Part shown: in pieces, positions 1 through 6,339 of the stretch
How the letters are laid out: the number at the start of each line of letters is the position of its first letter
Position numbering within the stretch: position 1 is the first letter of the stretch
Assembly: GCA_017964325.1 (NCBI GenBank)
Contig: JAGCSE010000276.1
Coordinates: 1 to 6,399 of the forward strand
Direction: 5' to 3'
DNA: 6,399 bases
Origin: Victivallales bacterium
GTDB taxonomy: Bacteria > Verrucomicrobiota > Lentisphaeria > Oligosphaerales > Oligosphaeraceae
Position numbers and translations under genes: made by a program
Notes under the pieces: model-generated
Databases searched by the model: none
The model's input: only the letters and a program-made list of their open reading frames with translations
Told to the model about the DNA's origin: nothing

Positions 1-3000
1 CATGGCGTAGGGATTCTTGCTCTCAAAGGCCTGTGGCACCCCAAGTTTCAGGGAATCATCCACATAGACCTCTTTATACTTGTCCCACAGATGGTCTTTG
101 ACGGCATCCGGCTTCATCGTCTCCCAACCGAAAGAATTCTCGAAAACCGCCGCGAACGACTGCAACGCCGACGGCCCTTCCTGCATCATTTCGGAAATGT
201 ACTTCGGGTTCAGGATGGACGAATGGGCCTCCACCATGATGGCTTCGGAGACTTCCTGTATCTTGGCGCGGCCAGGCGTGCGCAAGTCATTGAAATAAGC
301 GGACGGATCCTTTCCCGTGACGTTTTTCACGGCCAGATTGATGCCGCCTGTGAACTCATAGACGTGGTCCAATGATAGCGGCCCCCAGCTGTTGGAGGAT
401 CGCGACTGCACGACGGCATCCGTGTTCTGCAAAGCCGCCCGGAAGAGGCCCTGCACATTTTCATTCCAGTGGTTGTCCGAATAAATAGTGTTCATGTTGT
501 GGATGTACGTTTCCGCGATGGCGGCCGTGTCCTCCCAGTTGCCGCTGGCCTGTACCATGCCCTGGATGCCCGTGCCGTAGCCGCCGTTCGCGCCGCCGAA
601 GATTCGTGCATTTTGGTACTCCTTCGCCTGCGCAGGAGACAAACCCGCTTCCACCAAGGCTTTGGCGACAAGCAGCGAACCTTCGCGGACGAAATTCTCC
701 TCCTCCTCCGCTTCGGCGGCCAACTGCACCGCCTTGTCAATCAATTTCATGCGGCTGGAGGCGATGCCGCGGAACTGTCCAGACGTCTGGACGACCACGT
801 CGATTCGCGGCCGTTTCAATTTGTCCGATGGAATCAAACGGACATCCTGCACACGCTTGCGGCTGTCCCATATCGGTTCGCATCCAAGTAGATAGAAGAT
901 TTCACCGATATTGACACCCTGCGTGCGGATGAATTCGCCGCCCCACAACGTGAAGGCGACTTTGCGCGGATATTTCCCTTCGCTCTTCAGCTTGGCGTCG
1001 ATCAATGCTTGAGCAAGCTTCTGTCCGACGGCGAAGCTTTCAGGCGTCGGCGTCCGTTCAGGATCGATGCCGTACAGATTCTTGCCCGTCGGAACCGTGG
1101 AAGGATTGCCGACGGGATCGCCGCCAGAAGTCGGCGGAAGATATCCGCCATTGAAGGCATTGACCATGGCGTCCAGTTCCATCTCCGTGGATTTCAGCAA
1201 GTTGGAACGTGTGTTCGTGATTTCCTCTTCAAGCGTCGGCTTAGGCGGAGGGACAGGACGGTTGCCGCGCGGGCTGCCCATGGCGCCACCGTCTTTTTTC
1301 ATGGCTTCCATCATCATCGGCGGAATATCCTTTCCATCGGCGAACTTGCCGGTCTCCATCATCTTCTTCATCTCATCCAGGCTGGCACTCATGCCCATGG
1401 GCGGACGCTTCGCCTCCGCCGCCTTGTCCGCCACAAGTTTTGGCAACGGCTTGACGGATTTTGGATCGGCCAGCACTTTTGCGACATGTTCGCGGGCGGG
1501 CTTCAAGTAGTTCTTTTCGTAGAATATAGCGTCGTCACGCTTTTCGGATGTGACTTTTCCAGCCTCTTCATCCAGACGGAACAACCTGTCCGCCACGACA
1601 TCGACCATCATCAGCGTCGTCATTTCCGTGGCCTCCGCTTCCGAATACGGACGGCCGATGACATAGACGCCGCGTGTCACTTTGGTGTTTTCCACTTCAT
1701 GCACGTATGTATGGAGCTTTGTGAAGTCATCCTGCGTCATCTTGCCGTTTTTGAAATCCTCCGAAAGCGAGAGGTCGTTATCGTAATGTTCGCGTCTGGC
1801 GATTTCCACAATGGCCTTCGCATATTCAGCCTTGAGCATGGCGTCTTCAACACTTTCATAGTTGTGGAGCTTTTCGTCGAGTTCCGCCATGGGGCCATGG
1901 AGGTCGGAAAGCATGAACGGTGGCGTCAGATGAGAAATCATCGTGGCGTATGAACGGCGTTTCGCGATGACGGCTTCGCCGATGTTGTCAATCGTGTAGA
2001 GATAGAAATGCGGCATGTCTCCGACGAGAATATCTGGCCAGTCGTAGTCCGACAGGGCGATTTGCTTCCATGGCGTGAACTCCAAGCTGCCATGCGTGCC
2101 AAAGTGCATGATGGCGTTGGCGTTGAAGCCGTAGCGAAGCCAGAGATACGTTGCGATATATGAATGCGGCGGCGCCATTTTCACGCCATGGATGACCTTT
2201 GATTCATCGTCGCCTTCTCCAGCTGCCGTCTGCGGAATCAAGACAATGTTGCCGAAGCGGATGTGGCCGAGCTTCATCTCCGGCGGGAAGTCGCCGTAGC
2301 GTTCTACGACTTCACCGAAGAGCTTGCCCGGCAACGCCTTCTGAACCCATTGTCGGTATTCCGCGTTCGTGATTTTGACAGTGGTCGCTTTCGCAAGAAA
2401 TGCCTCTTCAGCGCCTTTGGCGTAGTCGTTATAGACCGCGCCGTTGGCCTGGATGATCTCCGCGAGTTTTTCAGGCGTTTCCGGAAGTTCGCCTGTGTCA
2501 TAGCCTTCCGACTTCAGTTTCCGCAATGTCGCAAGCAACGACGGGGCGACTTCCAGCCCGCCCGCCACCAACGCATTCATGCCCGGCCCCTTGTAATAGA
2601 CGATGCCGATTTTCTTCTCTGAATTTGGCATCTGCTTCAGCTTGAGAAACTTGGAAACCAAGGAGGCGAAACGGTCCAGACGGGCGGGAATCATCCTGTG
2701 CACCATCAGGCCGCGCTTGTCGGGAAAGAGCGCGGAGAGGGTGAACGGAATGATTCCGCCGTCCAGTTCAGGCATGGTGACGGACTGTGAGAGCATGCCG
2801 CCCGTCATGCCCCGCTGGTCTTCCAGATAGGCCTCGTATTTTTCGTTGACTTTGATTGGGCAGACCAATGGGATGTTCAATTCTTGCAATGATTTCAGCG
2901 TGGCATCCGGATCGCCGGACATCATGCCGAGCCGCCCATGCGGCTGGTAGATGATCATGGAAGGCTTGATCTCCTCCGCAAGCTTGAGCAGACCACCTGT

Positions 3001-3684
3001 GCCGCTCTTGGCCACAACGCTGATGTTCTTCTTTTCCAAGGCCATAATGAGTTCTTCGTGGCCGTCCGCACCGTTGATGCTGGCCAGCAGTACAACAGGA
3101 TATGAGGCGTTGTATTCAGGCCGTTTTGTGTAGAACTCCATGTATTCCTTATAGTTCGCAAAACGGTTTTCCTCTTTCACGTGGAAAAACGGCTTGTCCT
3201 CACGTGGAAGCGGCGGTTCGGGCTTCGGAGCGAAAATCCGCTTCCCATGGACTTCATAGCGGATGTAGTCAATCATGCGACGGAAATTCTCCTTGCCGCC
3301 ACCAAGATAGAGGCGTAGCTGGTCGAGTTCGGCTTCCGTGAACGTGCCGATTCGCGTCTCCTGCTTGGTGGAGGCCGTCACATAGACAGGCGTTTTCAAA
3401 TTATCCAAAATTTTCTTCTGTTCATCTGTGAAATTCAGCCCCATACCGAAGAAAATGACGGCGTCAAAGTTTTTCAACTCCTTGCCGCTCTTGTCGTTCC
3501 ATGGCAGGATGGTGATATTGACGGCCTTGTTGAGCTCCTGATCCAATAACGGCGACAGGATGTATTCCGGATAATTGGCGAAGGCGATGTTCGTCGGTGC
3601 GCCATAGCGGTAGAGCGTGATTCCCGCCGCGCAGAAAAGCAATGCGATGGCGGTATATAGTTTGATTCTGTCTTTGGTGTTCAT
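1..3684 (-). CDS. cobN: CobN/HmuS-like tetrapyrrole metal-chelatase family protein, membrane-anchored (C-terminus cut by window edge)
   Basis: This is an uninterrupted frame of 1228 codons from ATG at 3684; no stop is reached by position 1, so the C-terminus is missing. The sequence fits the CobN/BchH large-subunit family. Visible motifs are MNALVAGGLEVAPSLLATLR from residue 369, MHFGTHGSLEF at 526-536 (the conserved His/Gly/Glu segment), GYGTG at 1035-1039 and LNPKY at 1158-1162. Residues 1-8 are polar and basic, and about 9-26 are hydrophobic (YTAIALLFCAAGITLY). This predicts a signal anchor with the body outside the cytoplasm; cytoplasmic CobN lacks such an anchor. A Met-rich, proline-ended insert lies at about 763-820. 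The start overlaps the DUF2149 stop by ATGA with no good Shine-Dalgarno, so translation is probably coupled. The neighbours match the HmuS context of Bacteroidota heme loci, where heme iron removal has been proposed. The symbol is a family label: cobalt insertion is unlikely here, because no CobS/CobT-type ATPase is present in the window. Family membership is secure; the substrate is inferred. Confidence 0.93.
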   Translation of the reverse strand, partial: MNTKDRIKLYTAIALLFCAAGITLYRYGAPTNIAFANYPEYILSPLLDQELNKAVNITILPWNDKSGKELKNFDAVIFFGMGLNFTDEQKKILDNLKTPVYVTASTKQETRIGTFTEAELDQLRLYLGGGKENFRRMIDYIRYEVHGKRIFAPKPEPPLPREDKPFFHVKEENRFANYKEYMEFYTKRPEYNASYPVVLLASINGADGHEELIMALEKKNISVVAKSGTGGLLKLAEEIKPSMIIYQPHGRLGMMSGDPDATLKSLQELNIPLVCPIKVNEKYEAYLEDQRGMTGGMLSQSVTMPELDGGIIPFTLSALFPDKRGLMVHRMIPARLDRFASLVSKFLKLKQMPNSEKKIGIVYYKGPGMNALVAGGLEVAPSLLATLRKLKSEGYDTGELPETPEKLAEIIQANGAVYNDYAKGAEEAFLAKATTVKITNAEYRQWVQKALPGKLFGEVVERYGDFPPEMKLGHIRFGNIVLIPQTAAGEGDDESKVIHGVKMAPPHSYIATYLWLRYGFNANAIMHFGTHGSLEFTPWKQIALSDYDWPDILVGDMPHFYLYTIDNIGEAVIAKRRSYATMISHLTPPFMLSDLHGPMAELDEKLHNYESVEDAMLKAEYAKAIVEIARREHYDNDLSLSEDFKNGKMTQDDFTKLHTYVHEVENTKVTRGVYVIGRPYSEAEATEMTTLMMVDVVADRLFRLDEEAGKVTSEKRDDAIFYEKNYLKPAREHVAKVLADPKSVKPLPKLVADKAAEAKRPPMGMSASLDEMKKMMETGKFADGKDIPPMMMEAMKKDGGAMGSPRGNRPVPPPKPTLEEEITNTRSNLLKSTEMELDAMVNAFNGGYLPPTSGGDPVGNPSTVPTGKNLYGIDPERTPTPESFAVGQKLAQALIDAKLKSEGKYPRKVAFTLWGGEFIRTQGVNIGEIFYLLGCEPIWDSRKRVQDVRLIPSDKLKRPRIDVVVQTSGQFRGIASSRMKLIDKAVQLAAEAEEEENFVREGSLLVAKALVEAGLSPAQAKEYQNARIFGGANGGYGTGIQGMVQASGNWEDTAAIAETYIHNMNTIYSDNHWNENVQGLFRAALQNTDAVVQSRSSNSWGPLSLDHVYEFTGGINLAVKNVTGKDPSAYFNDLRTPGRAKIQEVSEAIMVEAHSSILNPKYISEMMQEGPSALQSFAAVFENSFGWETMKPDAVKDHLWDKYKEVYVDDSLKLGVPQAFESKNPYAM

Positions 3685-4025
3685 TGGTTGTTGTTTTCTG
3701 GAATATAGATGATTTCACCGTTTTCAAGTTCGTAGGCGATGCCGACGCGGCGGCCTTTGCCCGTGCCTTCCGTGTTGTCGGCGGCCTTGTATTTGGTGAT
3801 TTTGTTTTCTTTCTTGATGATGATCTCCATATCGGGCTTTCCGGCGTTCTTGATATAGGAAACATCTTCAGCCGTAAGGAATTCCGTCATGCGGGTCTGA
3901 ATGGCGAACGCGACCATCAGCGCCACGGCGAAAACCATGGCGACATCGAAAAGATTGACGAGGCTGCCCATGGGATCGACATCCTCCTGTTTGGAGGAAA
4001 GGGAGTAGCGTTTGCGGTAATTCAT
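3681..4025 (-). CDS. DUF2149 family protein, ExbD-like single-pass membrane protein
   Basis: This encodes 114 residues. The N-terminus is basic (NYRKRYSLSSK), followed by DPMGSLVNLFDVAMVFAVAL at about 17-36 and one membrane segment at about 23-42. A soluble C-terminal domain of about 70 residues follows. The DP.GS..NLFDVAMVFAVALMVA pattern is how I recognise DUF2149, a family found beside MotA/TolQ/ExbB and CobN-like genes. Asp27 sits early in the membrane segment, like the proton-relay Asp of ExbD/TolR. By the positive-inside rule the C-terminal domain is periplasmic. I infer that it is the ExbD-type partner of the upstream channel protein. ATG 4025 overlaps the ExbB-like stop by ATGA and has GAAGGAA at 4034-4040 as ribosome site. 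The end (PENNNQ) overlaps the CobN-like start by ATGA. Homologues occupy a similar place in hmu loci. Confidence 0.85.
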   Translation of the reverse strand: MNYRKRYSLSSKQEDVDPMGSLVNLFDVAMVFAVALMVAFAIQTRMTEFLTAEDVSYIKNAGKPDMEIIIKKENKITKYKAADNTEGTGKGRRVGIAYELENGEIIYIPENNNQ

Positions 4026-4606
4026 CTGGCGGCTTCCTTCTGATGTCGGTCCAGAACATATTGCAGACAGGCGATTTCATCCGCATAGTCATGTTTTCGG
4101 ACGGAAAGGACGAGGATGCTGATGCCTGCGATGCAGCAGCCGAGCACGGTCGTCGCGAAGGCGATCTGCATGTTGTAGGCCATGGAGGCGATGTCGCCGG
4201 AAGCAAGTCCCGCCAACGCAGGGCCCATCGGGATGAGCGTGCCCATCAGGCCGAGCATCGGGCCGACTTTTGCAAGAAAGCGGGACCGTTCAAGTCGCCG
4301 TTCGTACAAGCCTTCCCATTCGGAGATGATTTTCTCGCATTCCAACTCGTCCCATTCCAGTTCTCCAAGCTTTCTCACCCGTTCACAGAAAAGACCGCTT
4401 TCCTGCTGGATATCAACAGGTTCGCCCCTGCGCAACGCTTCCATGATTTTTCGACGCTGTTTCCGTTCTTTAAGCAGGATGAAACTGTCCGCGAAGAAAC
4501 CGCCCAGAGAAACCAAAGCGCAGGCCAGACCGATGAGCAGCAGCACTGTCACTGGCAGAAGCAGGCTTGAAGATATCCAATTAAGGATTTGCGTGATATT
4601 TGACAT
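4022..4606 (-). CDS. MotA/TolQ/ExbB-family proton channel protein
   Basis: From ATG 4606 this encodes 194 residues, about the size of a compact ExbB. Membrane segments are at about 15-38 (LLLPVTVLLLIGLACALVSL), 112-135 and 145-168, with a charged cytoplasmic stretch at 46-110 between the first two. The family core is clear: GPMLGLMGTLIPMGPALAGL at 115-134, followed by ASGD, and AFATTVLGCCIAG at 149-161. These are the regions that in ExbB/TolQ line the proton path. I infer that it forms a pmf-driven motor with the DUF2149 product. The frame stays open upstream to 4726, but 4606 is chosen because AAAGGA at 4614-4619 lies 7 bases before it and the N-terminus then looks normal. It overlaps the upstream gene by 26 bases and the downstream gene by ATGA, which points to one operon. 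Known ExbB homologues energise TonB-dependent import; the exact client here is inferred. Confidence 0.92.
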   Translation of the reverse strand: MSNITQILNWISSSLLLPVTVLLLIGLACALVSLGGFFADSFILLKERKQRRKIMEALRRGEPVDIQQESGLFCERVRKLGELEWDELECEKIISEWEGLYERRLERSRFLAKVGPMLGLMGTLIPMGPALAGLASGDIASMAYNMQIAFATTVLGCCIAGISILVLSVRKHDYADEIACLQYVLDRHQKEAAR

Positions 4607-5282
4607 GGAGTTTTCCTTTGATGATTCTATACATGTAGATGACAACTGCGCTGAACAGCACGGGAATGAAGAGCCATAGAAGCGGCAGGAGACGCACGTC
4701 GTCGGCCGTGATCGGCGCCGCGACAAAACCAGCCGTGGCCGCGAGCGGGACGAACATCGCCAATAGAAGCAGGATCCATTCCATGGAGAACAGCTTCAGT
4801 ATCAACGTGTCCTGCGGAATGGCGCGCCGCAACAGCTCTCCGATGAAGAGAACCATGACGGGAAGAGCGATGCACAACGCCAGCGTAATCCGTTGAAACG
4901 GAATATCCAGAAAATGGTTGAAACACCACATCTGCAAATATTGGACCGCCGACGGCACAAGCATGGACGGCAGGAACGCCGCGTATTTCCATTTTGCGGC
5001 ATGGCTTCCTTCCGTATGGTTTTCCATTAATGAGAAGCCGAAGATGATGACCAGCAGCTCCTGGATGACGATAAGCACGCAACGGTTCTGCAGGTATTCC
5101 ACAGACTCGAAGGCCGACAGCATTTCGGCCATGCTGGTCTCCGTCAGCTGCCGTTGCGAAAGCGGCGGAACCGTCACCACAAGCAAGGCCAGAAACAACG
5201 TCCATTTCCGTGGAAGGAGCGCCATTCTGGCCACGCTCTGGAAGGCCGCGGCAGCAAGAATGATAGCGATGAATAATTGCAT
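4581..5282 (-). CDS. Multi-pass inner-membrane protein, HmuT/DUF2162-position candidate
   Basis: This encodes 233 residues, very hydrophobic, with six or seven membrane segments at about 2-18, 28-41, 67-85, 99-118, 131-151, 166-187 and 198-219. The C-terminal tail is basic (IKGKLHVKYH). I see no nucleotide-binding or catalytic motif. Its place directly before the ExbB-like and DUF2149 genes matches the small membrane protein of hmu-type loci and of methanogen clusters, where a predicted transporter (DUF2162) is found. I assign it by position and topology, not by a recognised sequence signature. A role as a permease for the tetrapyrrole, its metal or a porphyrin product is inference. Glu75 and Glu149 lie inside or at the edge of predicted helices. 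The start at 5282 is 17 bases after the prepilin-like stop and has no clear Shine-Dalgarno, so it may depend on readthrough from that gene. Met20 is an alternative start but would lose the first helix. Confidence 0.75.
   Translation of the reverse strand: MQLFIAIILAAAAFQSVARMALLPRKWTLFLALLVVTVPPLSQRQLTETSMAEMLSAFESVEYLQNRCVLIVIQELLVIIFGFSLMENHTEGSHAAKWKYAAFLPSMLVPSAVQYLQMWCFNHFLDIPFQRITLALCIALPVMVLFIGELLRRAIPQDTLILKLFSMEWILLLLAMFVPLAATAGFVAAPITADDVRLLPLLWLFIPVLFSAVVIYMYRIIKGKLHVKYHANP
4614..4619 (-). promoter_or_regulatory. Ribosome binding site that decides the ExbB-like start
   Basis: AAAGGA stands 7 bases before ATG 4606, inside the intergenic stretch before the upstream gene's last codons. 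It selects 4606 over the longer open frame, which reaches back to 4726 through the neighbour's coding sequence. Confidence 0.65.
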
Positions 5283-5299
5283 ACGCTATGCTGCAGTGA

Positions 5300-6094
5300 C
5301 TACTGTTCCTTATACTTCGGATCGAAATTCTTCGTCGTCTTGTCGAAATGGCCGATCCGAAGATTACTGTCGCCGCCGACGAAATTACGTGCTTCGCAAT
5401 GTCCATCCGACCAGGCGAGATTTGCCTTGTCGTCATGACGGAAATGGACAGTGCCGTCCTTCCGCATCATGCCGACGCCGTCGGGCACGAGCATGGCCGT
5501 GCCGCTGGGGTTGGCGGTATTGACGGACATGGCACAGTCGCCGAACATGACGATGGAAGACGGCTGGGGGATGGCTTCAGGAGACGTCCTGCCGTTGCTG
5601 ATGCTCAAATCCGTCTCGCTGATAGCGGAACTGTAGGTCAGTCTGTTGTAGCCGATTCCGCCGGGGCCAGTAGCTGCAGTCTTGCTGCTGCCGATGTAGG
5701 GTTCCCACAGGGGGCACAAAAGGGCGACGTCGCTGATGTATGCGTGGATGAAACCACCGGATGTAAGATCATATGCGAAACTGCCGTGGCTTCCTGTTCT
5801 GGCTCCGTAGAACCATTGGTTGTTGTAGGAAATCGGGCAGAGATATTTATAGTCATTGGCGTACATGATATTGCCGAGCGCAAACTGCCGCAGGTTGCTC
5901 GTGCAGGAGACCTGCCGGGCCTTGCCTCGTGCCTTGCCGAGGGCGGGAAGAAGCATGGCCGCCAAAATGGCGATGATGGCGATGACGACAAGCAGTTCGA
6001 TAAGGGTGAACGTGCGTCGTCCGCGAAGGCCATGATTTTCCGCTGAAGCGTTTTGGGAATTGATGTCTGAAACGATGGATTTCTGGTTGTTCAT
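5300..6094 (-). CDS. Prepilin-type N-terminal cleavage/methylation domain protein (pseudopilin-like, H-x9-DG type)
   Basis: From ATG 6094 this encodes 264 residues. A polar, basic leader of 28 residues ends in RGRRT, and the class III prepilin helix starts at Phe29 ([20 protein letters not shown]). Glu33 is the conserved position-5 glutamate. Such proteins are exported, processed by a prepilin peptidase, and built into or released from a type II secretion/pseudopilus-like machine. After the helix comes [20 protein letters not shown], typical of this large family in Lentisphaerae and Planctomycetes. Near the end His220 and Asp230-Gly231 form the H-x9-DG motif. Five cysteines lie in the exported part. 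The usual Gly before the cleavage site is Thr28 here. The frame is open up to a TTG at 6148, but ATG 6094 has GGAG at 6103-6106 and is preferred. Its function in this locus is unknown. It is 17 bases from the membrane-protein gene and probably co-transcribed with it. Confidence 0.9.
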   Translation of the reverse strand: MNNQKSIVSDINSQNASAENHGLRGRRTFTLIELLVVIAIIAILAAMLLPALGKARGKARQVSCTSNLRQFALGNIMYANDYKYLCPISYNNQWFYGARTGSHGSFAYDLTSGGFIHAYISDVALLCPLWEPYIGSSKTAATGPGGIGYNRLTYSSAISETDLSISNGRTSPEAIPQPSSIVMFGDCAMSVNTANPSGTAMLVPDGVGMMRKDGTVHFRHDDKANLAWSDGHCEARNFVGGDSNLRIGHFDKTTKNFDPKYKEQ

Positions 6095-6102
6095 TTCTGC
6101 TG

Positions 6103-6106
6103 CTCC
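6103..6106 (-). promoter_or_regulatory. Ribosome binding site that decides the prepilin-like start
   Basis: GGAG stands 8 bases before ATG 6094. The alternative TTG start at 6148 has no such site. This supports the 264-residue form over the 282-residue form. Confidence 0.65.
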
Positions 6107-6128
6107 AAGGCTTTGATAGACTGCTTTG

Positions 6129-6167
6129 AAGTCCGGTAACTCTTTCAATCATAAAATTATCGGACTT
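6129..6167. repeat. 11-base inverted repeat in the prepilin gene leader, possible operator
   Basis: AAGTCCGGTAA at 6129-6139 is matched by TTATCGGACTT at 6157-6167, the reverse complement with one mismatch, across a 17-base spacer. The half-site GTCCGRTAA resembles the ends of the larger palindrome next to it (GTCCGGTCAA and GCCCGGTAAA). The AT-rich spacer holds a possible -10 element for the minus strand. That layout would suit a dimeric repressor, but a simple RNA hairpin in the leader is equally possible. Confidence 0.5.
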
Positions 6168-6175
6168 TCTGAAAT
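6148..6175 (-). promoter_or_regulatory. Weak candidate promoter for the prepilin-to-cobN-like operon
   Basis: On the minus strand, TATGAT (6148-6153) is a fair -10 hexamer. The best -35 match at 16 bases spacing is ATTTCA (6170-6175), which fits the consensus at only three of six positions. Transcription would start near 6141 and give a leader of about 47 bases. The -10 sits between the arms of the 11-base inverted repeat. Support is weak, and transcription could instead come from upstream of the barrel gene. Confidence 0.22.
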
Positions 6176-6184
6176 GTTCTGGGT

Positions 6185-6255
6185 CTGGTGTAGTGTCCGG
6201 TCAATACTCCCATGCAAAAATGTCGCATGAAAGGATTTACCGGGCACTACACCGG
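6185..6255. repeat. 71-base imperfect palindrome (31-base arms, 9-base loop)
   Basis: The arms at 6185-6215 and 6225-6255 are reverse complements at 25 of 31 positions, in perfect register and with no gaps. The outer 17 bases match at 15 positions, and both mismatches there become G-U pairs in plus-strand RNA. The inner ends (CATGC/GCATG) match perfectly around the loop 6216-6224. The palindrome lies between the barrel gene stop and the prepilin-like gene. Neither side has a T-run directly after the stem, so it is not a standard intrinsic terminator. It could be an RNA-processing or stabilising hairpin between two parts of an operon, a regulator-binding region, or a small MITE-like element with TAGTGYCCGGT ends. 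No clear target-site duplication was seen. Confidence 0.75.
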
Positions 6256-6339
6256 CTGGAAACACTAAGTTGTCGTCTAATGTAGCTTTATTTGTTTTTT
6301 CCTAAATCCTGTTGATCTTATATGATTAGAACGCAATGC

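Noticed and set aside
697..708. CTC repeat as a phase-variable microsatellite
   Set aside because: Only four triplet units, in frame within the CobN-like gene (a Glu run); changes would not shift the frame.
1009..1953. Long open frame on the plus strand (314 codons) opposite the CobN-like gene
   Set aside because: It lies in register antisense to a clear family protein. Its predicted product is rich in Arg, His and Phe with no domain, as expected from the complement of a GC-rich coding frame.
3601..3660. Lipoprotein signal (lipobox) at LLFC in the CobN-like N-terminus
   Set aside because: Phe directly before Cys does not fit the lipobox, where Gly, Ala or Ser is expected. A signal anchor or ordinary signal peptide fits better.
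1..3684. CobN-like gene as part of aerobic cobalamin biosynthesis
   Set aside because: No other cob/cbi gene or CobS/CobT partner is present, the protein has a membrane anchor, and the neighbours are transport-energising proteins.
4043..4570. Plus-strand open frame of 175 codons opposite the ExbB-like gene
   Set aside because: It is a shadow of a clear MotA/TolQ/ExbB coding frame; the product is compositionally odd and rich in His, Phe and Asp.
4627..5436. Minus-strand open frame of 269 codons in another register over the membrane-protein and prepilin genes
   Set aside because: It overlaps two better-supported genes and its product is not membrane-like; it reads as an out-of-frame artefact.
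5348..6046. Plus-strand open frame of 232 codons opposite the prepilin-like gene
   Set aside because: The minus strand carries the FTLIE helix and H-x9-DG motif; the plus frame has no recognisable motif and no ribosome site that I can see.
6095..6148. Longer prepilin-like form starting at TTG 6148
   Set aside because: It has no Shine-Dalgarno and would give an unusually long leader before the prepilin helix. ATG 6094 has GGAG at 8 bases.
6185..6255. Palindrome as a standard rho-independent terminator of the receptor-like gene
   Set aside because: No run of T follows the stem in either direction, and the stem is much longer than usual.
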